From assembly GCA_026706225.1 (NCBI GenBank), contig JAPOZE010000381.1:1-7785 (forward strand): a stretch of 7,785 bases of DNA. Reading direction: 5' to 3'. Source of the DNA: Acidobacteriota bacterium (GTDB lineage: Bacteria; Acidobacteriota; Terriglobia; Versatilivoradales; Versatilivoraceae). Both the position numbers and the translations under genes were made by a program. Numbering within the stretch: position 1 is the stretch's first letter; the number at the start of each line of letters is the position of its first letter. Below the pieces are notes generated by a model. The model was given only the letters and a program-made list of their open reading frames with translations, ran no database searches and was not told the DNA's origin. Positions 1 through 5,927 of this stretch are shown here, piece by piece.

Positions 1-602
1 TCGGCCTGGAGGCTGGTGAAGAGAGTGGCGAACATTGGCACCACCTTCCACAAGATCAGAAGCACGATTGCCATGGCAACCGCCAGAACCACGGCCGGAT
101 AGACCATGGCGGACACCACCGCGCGCTTCAACTTGACTGCCTTCTCAATGTAGGTGGACAGCCTCCGGAGAATGGTGTCCAGGATGCCCCCGGCCTCTCC
201 CGCGGCCACCATGCTGCCGTAAAGGGGATCGAAGACCCTGGGGTGTTGTTCCAGTGCCGCCGCCAGGGAAGTGCCGTTCTCGACGTCCTCCCTCACGGCT
301 TGCAACACGCTTTGGAAGGCACTGTTTTCCTGCTGTTGCTCCAAGGATTCCAGGCACTGCACCAGAGACAGGCCGGCATCGATCATGACCGAAAATTGCC
401 GGGTGAAAACCGCCAGCTCCTTGGATTTGACTCGCCCTGCACCCAGGGAAAAGAAGCGGCGGCCTCCCTTTTCCTTGATCGTCACCGGTCGGACCTGCTC
501 TTTTCGCAGCAAATTGGCCAATGCCTGCCTGGAGGCCGCCTGGCGCTGGCCGCGTACTTCGGTTCCGGTCCGGGATCTTCCGCGATAGAGGTATACCGGC
601 AT
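1..602 (-). CDS. pilC: Type IV pilus inner-membrane platform protein PilC (partial, 3' end beyond window)
   Basis: PilC/GspF-family platform protein of the type IV pilus, an inner-membrane protein that couples the PilB and PilT motors to pilin insertion or removal. Translation from the ATG at 602-600 stays open to the window edge, giving about 200 of the roughly 400 residues usual for the family. It begins MPVYLYRGRSRTG. The first T2SSF domain starts near residue 62, with FTRQFSVMIDAGLSL at 66-80 and the MVAAGEAGG family signature at 131-139. A hydrophobic segment at about 164-186 is the first transmembrane helix and is followed by KVVPMF. The start is supported by AGGA at 610-613, seven bases upstream. 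It follows pilT on the same strand after a gap of about 256 bases, so it may have its own promoter or be read through from pilB-pilT. The truncation is only the window boundary. Confidence 0.93.
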   Translation of the reverse strand, partial: MPVYLYRGRSRTGTEVRGQRQAASRQALANLLRKEQVRPVTIKEKGGRRFFSLGAGRVKSKELAVFTRQFSVMIDAGLSLVQCLESLEQQQENSAFQSVLQAVREDVENGTSLAAALEQHPRVFDPLYGSMVAAGEAGGILDTILRRLSTYIEKAVKLKRAVVSAMVYPAVVLAVAMAIVLLILWKVVPMFATLFTSLQA

Positions 603-858
603 GGATTTTTCCTGAGGGCTTGGGCATCTCAGAGACGAGCTTCAGCCCGCATTTCTCACCGGGTTGCCAGACAAATGATGAAGAGTGTTTATCTTCAGCA
701 CCTTGATTGGCCTCATTGAGAAGGCTCGTGGGTAGAGACCGCGCTGGGCGGTTTGGCTTGTCCTTCTTCCCTCGGCGCGCCTGTGCTCCTCCGGCCGTAG
801 TGACCGCTACGCCGTTCGCTCACGAGCACGCGGTGAGGGAAAGATGTCTGCGCCATCA
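603..858. other. Intergenic region between pilT and pilC
   Basis: This 256-base stretch holds no gene I can support; the reading frames that cross it are shadows of pilC or lack family features. It contains the palindromic element at 767-841, listed separately. A small hairpin lies at 679-697, with arms TGAAGA and TCTTCA around a seven-base loop, in what would be the pilC leader. I looked for sigma70 and sigma54 promoters for pilC on the minus strand and found no convincing pair of boxes. The gap is long compared with the 45-base pilB-pilT spacing. Confidence 0.6.
767..841. repeat. Imperfect 75-base palindrome with nested stem-loop (REP/MITE-like or RNA hairpin)
   Basis: The outer arms TTCCCTC (767-773) and GAGGGAA (835-841) are perfectly complementary. 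Inside them CGCG (776-779) pairs with CGCG (829-832), and TGCTC (784-788) pairs with GAGCA (824-828) across a four-base bulge. The centre is a second stem, CGGCCGTAG (792-800) with CTACGCCG (807-814), eight pairs with one bulged C and loop TGACCG. The element begins 18 bases after the pilT stop codon. It is too long for a simple terminator and has no U-run on the minus strand. A dispersed intergenic repeat or an mRNA-stabilising 3' structure on pilBT transcripts are the two reasonable readings. Whether it recurs elsewhere in the genome cannot be seen here. Confidence 0.5.
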
Positions 859-1938
859 TCACGGCCCGCGATGAGAAACGCGGGCTAGCATCTGGCGCAG
901 CTCGTCGGGATTGATCGAGTATTCCAGGGCCGTATCGCGTTCGATCTTTCCGGCCAGGAACAGATCGGCCAACGATTGGTTGAAGGTTTGCATTCCATAC
1001 TTTCCCCGGCCCATCTGCATGACCGATTCCAGTTGATGCACCTTGTCTTCCCGGATCAGGTTGCGGATGGCCGCGTTGGGCACCATGACCTCCATGGCCA
1101 GCACCCTGCCGGTGCCGTTGGCCCGGGGTAGAAGGGCCTGGCAGGCGATGCCCTCCAATACCAGGGAGAGCTGGGCGCGGATCTGGGACTGCTGGTGGGC
1201 GGGAAAGACATCGATGACGCGATGGATGGTGGAGGCCGCCGAACGGGTATGCAGGGTTCCCAGGGTGAGATGCCCGGTCTCCGCAATCCGCAGGGCCGCC
1301 TCCATCGTCTCCAGGTCGCGCAGCTCTCCGATGAGCACCACGTCGGGGTCCTGGCGCAAAGCGGCCCGCAAGGCCGCCGCAAAGGACCGGGTGTCGGAAT
1401 GAACCTCCCGCTGGTCGACCAGGCAGTTCCTGTGTTGGTGCAGGAACTCGATGGGATCTTCAATGGTCAGGATGTGGGCGTATCGATCCCTGTTGATCCG
1501 GTCGATCATGGCGGCCAGGGTGGTGGACTTCCCGCTGCCGGTGGCGCCCGTCACCAGGACGAGGCCCCGGGGCTTCCGGCAGAATGTCCCCAGTACCGGC
1601 GGCAGATTGAGGGCATCAAGGCTCCTGACCCCCAAGGGAATGGCCCGAAAAACGGCCCCTACGGCCCCCCTCTGGTTGAAGCAGTTGCCTCGAAAGCGGG
1701 CCAGCCCCCCGATTTCAAAGGAAAAGTCGAGTTCCAGGCGATCTTCCAGGTGCTGCTTCTGGTCAGCCGTCAGCAAGCTGTAGACCAGGCGCCGGGTGTC
1801 TTCGGGCGTCAGGAGCGGAATTTCCCTCAGGGGGCTGAGCCGCCCATCTACCCGAACCCGAGGATGAGCGCCGGCGGCCAGGTGGAGATCGGACGCGCCC
1901 ATTTCGGTCATTTTCCTGAGCAGTGCGGGCAGTTGCAT
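859..1938 (-). CDS. pilT: Type IV pilus retraction ATPase PilT
   Basis: PilT is a cytoplasmic hexameric ATPase of the secretion-ATPase family that depolymerises type IV pili and powers twitching motility. Numbering from the ATG at 1938, it has 359 residues, within the usual range. The N-terminal part begins MQLPALLRKMTEMGASDLHL, the typical PilT opening. Walker A is GATGSGKST (131-139, Lys137). The acidic box TIEDPIE includes Glu160. Walker B is DPDVVLIGELRD (197-208, catalytic Glu205), and the His box is GHLTLGTLHT (222-231). The C-terminal AIRNLIRE (290-297) is the retraction signature that separates PilT from PilB and PilU. The frame is also open from a TTG at 1962. I prefer 1938 because GAGG at 1945-1948 stands six bases before it, no ribosome binding site precedes the TTG, and family alignment starts here. 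It lies 45 bases after pilB, so the two are probably co-transcribed. Confidence 0.96.
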   Translation of the reverse strand: MQLPALLRKMTEMGASDLHLAAGAHPRVRVDGRLSPLREIPLLTPEDTRRLVYSLLTADQKQHLEDRLELDFSFEIGGLARFRGNCFNQRGAVGAVFRAIPLGVRSLDALNLPPVLGTFCRKPRGLVLVTGATGSGKSTTLAAMIDRINRDRYAHILTIEDPIEFLHQHRNCLVDQREVHSDTRSFAAALRAALRQDPDVVLIGELRDLETMEAALRIAETGHLTLGTLHTRSAASTIHRVIDVFPAHQQSQIRAQLSLVLEGIACQALLPRANGTGRVLAMEVMVPNAAIRNLIREDKVHQLESVMQMGRGKYGMQTFNQSLADLFLAGKIERDTALEYSINPDELRQMLARVSHRGP

Positions 1939-1943
1939 GGAAG

Positions 1944-1948
1944 ACCTC
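1944..1948 (-). promoter_or_regulatory. Ribosome binding site deciding the pilT start
   Basis: GAGGT on the minus strand ends six bases before the ATG at 1938-1936. The alternative in-frame TTG at 1962-1960 has only a GC-rich stretch without purine-rich Shine-Dalgarno character in front of it. This site is therefore the main reason to shorten pilT by eight residues. Confidence 0.65.
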
Positions 1949-1983
1949 GGGTTGGCTTGCAAACGGTTGCCGGCCGGCAGACG

Positions 1984-3705
1984 CTAACCGGCGGTCTCGC
2001 GCAGGATTTCTTCCAGGGTAGTGACGCCGTCGCGGATCTTTTGCAGCCCGCTGGCCCGCAGGGTGATCATTCCGTCCCGGATGGCTGTCTGCTTGAGCTG
2101 GGCCGAGTTCCCGCCCCTCAGAATGAGTTCCCTGAGGCCATCGCCGATCTCCATCACCTCGAAGAGCCCCACTCGGCCCTTGTAGCCCGTATGGTTGCAG
2201 GCGTCGCACCCCCGGCCTCGATAGGTGAGGATCTCCGGGGCTTCGGAAGGAGAGAAACCCGCCTCGATGAGGCTTTCCACCGGTGGCCGGTCCGCTTGCC
2301 GGCACTGGCGGCAGATGCGGCGGACCAGCCGCTGGGCGCAGATCAAGTGGACCGAGGTTGCCACCAGAAAGGGCTCCACACCCATATTGGTGAGGCGGCT
2401 GACGGTGGAGGCGGCATCATTGGTGTGGAGAGTGCTGAGCACCAGGTGGCCGGTCAGGGCCGCCTTGATCGCGATCTCGGCCGTTTCCAGGTCGCGCATT
2501 TCACCCACCAGCACAATGTTGGGATCCTGCCGCAGGAACGACCGCAGCGCTGTGGCGAAGGTGAATCCGATCTGCTCCTTGACCTGAACCTGGTTGATCC
2601 CCGGCAGGTTGAACTCGACAGGGTCCTCGGCGGTGAGGATGTTGGTTTCCATGCGGTTCAGGCGGGTGATGGAGGAGTAAAGGGTGCTGGTCTTGCCGCT
2701 TCCGGTGGGGCCCGTCACCAGCACCATTCCGTAAGGCTTCAGGATGGCCGACTCGAACCGCCTCAGGGAATCCGGCTCGAAACCCAGTTGGGTCATGTCA
2801 AGCATCAGGCGATCCCGATCGAGCAACCGCAGAACCACCTTTTCACCGTGCAGGGTGGGCAGGACCGACACTCGAAGGTCGAGGTCTCCGACCCGACCTT
2901 CCTTCGTCAGTCGAATCTTCATGCGGCCATCCTGCGGCAGGCGCTTTTCCGAGATGTCCAGATTGGCCATGACCTTGATTCGGGAAGTCACGGCGTCTTT
3001 CTGGCTCAGGGGAGGGGTCAGGATGGTGCTCAAGAGACCGTCGATGCGAAAGCGCACCCGAAGTTCCTGTTCGTAGGGCTCGATATGAATGTCGCTGGCC
3101 CCCTGCTTCAGGGCGCTGGACAGGATCCGGTTGACCAGCTTGACGACGGGAGCCTCCCGGGCAGCCTGCCCCGGGTCTTCCATGGCAACGGGTGCCTGTT
3201 TGGCCCTGCTCCTCTCGGGCTCGTCTCGGGCCGCCGGTCCGTCCCCGACGGAGGCGCCCGCGCCCCCCTCCAGGGTCGGGCCGGCCCCATAGTGCTTTCG
3301 GATGGCCCCCCGGATGGCTGACTCGGCGGCCACCACCGGCTCGATGGTGAAGCCCGTCATGAATTGCAGGTCGTCCATGGCCAGGACGTCGGTGGGGTCG
3401 ATGGTGGCGACGGTCAAGGTCGTGCCATCTCGACTCAGCGGCAGAACCTGGTATTTGCGGGCCGTCGCCGGCGGAATGAGCTTGACGACCGAGGGGTCGA
3501 CCTTGAAGAAGGGGAGATTTATGGAGGGCAGGCCGAACTGGCGGCACAGGATGGCGCTGATGTCCTCGCCGGTGACCCATCCCAACCGGATCAGGCAATA
3601 TCCCAGCCGGCCTCCGTGGACCTTCTGGTACTCCAGGGCCTGCCGGAGCTGCTGCCGGCTGATGAGATTTTCTCTGACCAGCAGGTCACCGAGGTTGACC
3701 GCCAT
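1984..3705 (-). CDS. pilB: Type IV pilus extension ATPase PilB, with MshEN-type N-terminal domain
   Basis: PilB (GspE/T4P assembly ATPase) is a cytoplasmic hexamer that drives pilin polymerisation through PilC; 573 residues is normal. Residues 4-56 form two 24-residue motifs with a five-residue spacer, the layout of the MshEN c-di-GMP-binding domain. Motif 2 (33-56, RLG...G...Q) fits fully, while motif 1 (4-27) has Asn in place of the first Arg and of the mid Gly. The rest of the N-terminal domain reaches about 140. A Gly/Ala/Pro/Arg-rich linker follows at about 141-185. The ATPase core has Walker A GPTGSGKT (332-339), the acidic box TAEDPVE (358-364), Walker B DPNIVLVGEMRD (394-405, Glu402) and His box GHLVLSTLHT (419-428). 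Cys465, Cys468, Cys500 and Cys503 form the tetracysteine zinc site typical of PilB/GspE and absent from PilT. The ATG at 3705 has GGGGGAG nine bases upstream. It is the first gene of the pilus block. Confidence 0.97.
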   Translation of the reverse strand: MAVNLGDLLVRENLISRQQLRQALEYQKVHGGRLGYCLIRLGWVTGEDISAILCRQFGLPSINLPFFKVDPSVVKLIPPATARKYQVLPLSRDGTTLTVATIDPTDVLAMDDLQFMTGFTIEPVVAAESAIRGAIRKHYGAGPTLEGGAGASVGDGPAARDEPERSRAKQAPVAMEDPGQAAREAPVVKLVNRILSSALKQGASDIHIEPYEQELRVRFRIDGLLSTILTPPLSQKDAVTSRIKVMANLDISEKRLPQDGRMKIRLTKEGRVGDLDLRVSVLPTLHGEKVVLRLLDRDRLMLDMTQLGFEPDSLRRFESAILKPYGMVLVTGPTGSGKTSTLYSSITRLNRMETNILTAEDPVEFNLPGINQVQVKEQIGFTFATALRSFLRQDPNIVLVGEMRDLETAEIAIKAALTGHLVLSTLHTNDAASTVSRLTNMGVEPFLVATSVHLICAQRLVRRICRQCRQADRPPVESLIEAGFSPSEAPEILTYRGRGCDACNHTGYKGRVGLFEVMEIGDGLRELILRGGNSAQLKQTAIRDGMITLRASGLQKIRDGVTTLEEILRETAG

Positions 3706-3714
3706 GCTTCAGGA

Positions 3715-3736
3715 CTCCCCCAGGCGCACCCGCGCC
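3715..3736 (-). promoter_or_regulatory. pilB ribosome binding site with an adjacent upstream hairpin
   Basis: On the minus strand GGGGGAG (3721-3715) is the Shine-Dalgarno sequence, nine bases before the pilB ATG. One base upstream of it lies a perfect hairpin, GGCGC (3736-3732), loop GGGT, GCGCC (3727-3723). Further up the leader, CTCCC at 3782-3778 is complementary to the GGGAG of the ribosome binding site. The leader could therefore mask and unmask pilB initiation; that regulatory role is inference only. Confidence 0.4.
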
Positions 3737-3795
3737 AACGACCGCAGGGAACGGGATTGAAATGGGTGATGAACTGAGGGAGATTGACAGCCTTC

Positions 3796-3824
3796 ATGCT
3801 AAGGGGGGGACCGTCCTTTGTCAA
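3796..3824 (-). promoter_or_regulatory. Candidate sigma70-type promoter for pilB-pilT(-pilC)
   Basis: The minus strand has a -35 box TTGACA (3824-3819, perfect consensus), a 17-base spacer and a -10 box TAGCAT (3801-3796, four of six). A start of transcription near 3789 would give a leader of about 84 bases before the pilB ATG. The position, just after the glmM stop and before a new functional block, is what an operon promoter needs. The spacer contains a run of seven C (3809-3803). I see no clear rho-independent terminator for glmM between 3861 and 3825, so read-through from the upstream operon is also possible. Confidence 0.5.
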
Positions 3825-3861
3825 GGGATGGAGCGGAGATTGGAGGGGAGGCAGGGACCGG

Positions 3862-5214
3862 CTACTCCAGCGAGTTGAAGAACTGCGCGGCCTCGTGCTT
3901 GAGTTTGTCCACTGCCGCTTGCACCTGGGCCAGCTCCCGCCCTTCTGCCATGATTCTCAGCAGAGGTTCGGTGCCGGAGTAGCGAACCACCACGCGGCCC
4001 GAATCGGACAGTTGCGCTCGAGCTTCGCCAATCAGGCGCGACAACTCGGAGGACTGGTCGATGGGGACCCTGCGGGACACCCGGAGTCCGTCCAGGACCT
4101 GGGGGAAGGGCCGGTATCCGGCAACCAGGTCGTCCAGGCTCTGGCCGCGGCGGACCACCAGCTCAGCCAGCTTGACCGCCGTGAGAAGGCCGTCTCCGGT
4201 GGTATGCTGGTCCCCCAGGATAATGTGTCCCGAGGGCTCTCCGCCCAGGACGGCTCCCGAGGCTTGCATGGCCTGCAGGACGTGCTTGTCTCCGACCGGG
4301 GTGCGAATCAAGGGGATGCCTTCCCGGATCAGGGCCTTTTCCAGGGCCAGGTTGGTCATGATGGTTCCGACCACCTGCCCGCCGGCCAATGCCCCATTGG
4401 CTTTCCAGTGCCTGGAAAGGGCATAGAGGACGTGGTCCCCGTCCAGACATTTTCCGCTTCCGGTGACAAAGAGAGCCCGGTCCGCATCCCCGTCGAAGGC
4501 CACCCCCAGGTCCAGCGAGTTGGTCGTCACGGCCCGGGTCAGACCCTCCAGGTGCAGAGACCCGCAGTTGCGGTTGATGTTTCGACCGTCCGGCCTGTCG
4601 TTGATGACGGTGACCTCGGCCCCCAACCGGTGGAATAGCCGGGGCGCCAGGAGGTAGGCCGCGCCGTTGCAGACATCCAGGCCCACCCGAAGCGGCGCCA
4701 GACGGGTTCCCGCTTGCCGGCTCAAGAAGTCGAGGTAGTCCGACGCCAGGGATTCCCGTTTGTCGGGTCCGGTCGAGCCGTGGCAGGCCGACACCGCCGG
4801 GGCCGTACTCCAGGACTCTATGCCGCGTTCGATTTCGATCTCCCGTTCATCGGAAATCTTGCAACCCTGTCCTGAGAACAGCTTGATCCCGTTGTCCCGG
4901 TAAGGATTGTGGGATGCGGAGATCATGATTCCCAGGTCGTAGCCGCGAGACCGGGTCAGGTAGGCCAGCCCCGCGGTAGGAATGACGCCCAGGTCGTGAA
5001 TGGCGGCCACTCCTCGACAGGCAAGGCCCTGGCTCAACCGGCGGGCAATCCAGGGGCCGGATTCTCGCGTGTCTCTGGCGATCAGGATGCGGCCGGCGCC
5101 CGGAGGGCTCCCGAACTCGGCCAAGGCCAGGCCGATGGCGCAGACCGTCTTCTCATCCAGAGGAAAGCAGCCCGCCTCCCCCCGGATTCCGTCCGTCCCA
5201 AACAGCTTTCTCAT
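3862..5214 (-). CDS. glmM: Phosphoglucosamine mutase GlmM
   Basis: GlmM interconverts glucosamine-6-phosphate and glucosamine-1-phosphate, a cytoplasmic step toward UDP-N-acetylglucosamine for peptidoglycan and lipopolysaccharide. Its 450 residues match the family. It begins MRKLFGTDGIRGEAG, the standard GlmM opening. The phosphoserine loop ISASHNP (98-104) has the catalytic Ser101. The metal loop DGDADR (241-246) supplies Asp241, Asp243 and Asp245. The sugar-binding loop is GEPSGH (325-330), and the C-terminal phosphate-binding loop is RYSGTEPLLR (411-420). All are intact, so the enzyme should be active. Its ATG overlaps the ybbR stop in an ATGA, with a modest AAGAGA six bases upstream, so translation is probably coupled. 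In Firmicutes GlmM binds CdaA and lowers c-di-AMP synthesis; the same gene order suggests that link here but does not prove it. Confidence 0.97.
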   Translation of the reverse strand: MRKLFGTDGIRGEAGCFPLDEKTVCAIGLALAEFGSPPGAGRILIARDTRESGPWIARRLSQGLACRGVAAIHDLGVIPTAGLAYLTRSRGYDLGIMISASHNPYRDNGIKLFSGQGCKISDEREIEIERGIESWSTAPAVSACHGSTGPDKRESLASDYLDFLSRQAGTRLAPLRVGLDVCNGAAYLLAPRLFHRLGAEVTVINDRPDGRNINRNCGSLHLEGLTRAVTTNSLDLGVAFDGDADRALFVTGSGKCLDGDHVLYALSRHWKANGALAGGQVVGTIMTNLALEKALIREGIPLIRTPVGDKHVLQAMQASGAVLGGEPSGHIILGDQHTTGDGLLTAVKLAELVVRRGQSLDDLVAGYRPFPQVLDGLRVSRRVPIDQSSELSRLIGEARAQLSDSGRVVVRYSGTEPLLRIMAEGRELAQVQAAVDKLKHEAAQFFNSLE

Positions 5215-5927
5215 GGGGTATCTCTTTGTGGCCGGGAATCCTGCCCGTCCGCCGATGTTTCCAGGGGTTCTATGGCGACATCGACTTCCACCCGGCGGCC
5301 CCGCGGAAACCGCACCACCCCGTCTTCCGCATCCAGATTGACTCGAGCCACAAAGCCGGTCGACCGACCGGTTACGTCGATGTCTTCGGTGGTCACTCGC
5401 GTCATGCCGGAAACGCGCCCCCCCGGACCTTCCACCAGCACCTGGGCGGGGCGGGAAGTCACCGACCGGAGCCGGTAACCCTCGTCTACCCGGCCCACGA
5501 TTCGGGGGTCGATTTCCACCTCCTTGCTGGCGGTCGGTTGCAGATTGAGGCGCAAGGTGGAGGGCGTGATATGGGTGACCGTGACCCCCTGCGGCCTCAA
5601 GATGTCATCGGGAGTGATGGAGTATACGCCTTCGCCGGGTTGGGCGTTGGCCAGGTCGATGTGGGCGGAGATGTCGGAGGGTTCCAGCTTGTTCAGAATG
5701 CTGGAGGGGCCTCTCAGTCGGACATCCACCGAGCCTGCTGGATTGTCGACCAGCTCCAGGTGGGGGGGCATCAGGTATTGGAGATTGGGTCTGAACCGGA
5801 CCTCACCCACAAAGCGGGGCTCGTCGTTAAGCGCGCCCCACAGCAGCAGGGCAAGGCCCAGCGAGGCGAGCTTCAAGCCGGCGTTGTTGAGCAGAAGTCC
5901 GGTGAGGACCTTCCAGTATCGGCTCAT
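5211..5927 (-). CDS. ybbR: YbbR-domain membrane-anchored protein (CdaR-like regulator of CdaA)
   Basis: YbbR-domain protein, the usual partner of the CdaA diadenylate cyclase. In Firmicutes the homologue CdaR binds CdaA from outside the membrane and tunes c-di-AMP output. It has 238 residues, with a single hydrophobic anchor at about 14-33 (NNAGLKLASLGLALLLWGAL) near the N terminus. The remainder is extracytoplasmic. Two YbbR-like beta-rich repeats are visible, about 36-130 and 133-222, each built around a short V-R-L-x-G-P or V-x-V-E-G-P segment. The tail (223-238) is hydrophilic and probably disordered. The protein is shorter than the four-repeat CdaR of Bacillus. The ATG overlaps the cdaA stop as ATGA, and GGAAGG lies just upstream at 5936-5931. 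Identification rests on the repeats, topology and neighbours; the regulatory role is by analogy. Confidence 0.88.
   Translation of the reverse strand: MSRYWKVLTGLLLNNAGLKLASLGLALLLWGALNDEPRFVGEVRFRPNLQYLMPPHLELVDNPAGSVDVRLRGPSSILNKLEPSDISAHIDLANAQPGEGVYSITPDDILRPQGVTVTHITPSTLRLNLQPTASKEVEIDPRIVGRVDEGYRLRSVTSRPAQVLVEGPGGRVSGMTRVTTEDIDVTGRSTGFVARVNLDAEDGVVRFPRGRRVEVDVAIEPLETSADGQDSRPQRDTP

Noticed and set aside
145..627. Minus-strand frame of 160 codons overlapping the start of pilC.
   Set aside because: It is an alternative frame of pilC. The true frame starts at 602 and gives clear PilC sequence through to the window edge.
603..720. Sigma54 promoter for pilC, suggested by a TGGCA element near 663-669.
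   Set aside because: The second GC element is not at the required ten-base distance from the GG, so the pattern does not fit.
1195..3321. Very long open frame (708 codons) on the plus strand, antisense to pilT and pilB.
   Set aside because: It lies fully opposite two genes with intact catalytic motifs. Its translation is rich in Gly, Gln, Asp and His without domain features. Long antisense frames are common in GC-rich genes.
3825..3861. Rho-independent terminator after glmM.
   Set aside because: No GC stem followed by a T-run is present on the minus strand, only a pyrimidine-rich stretch.
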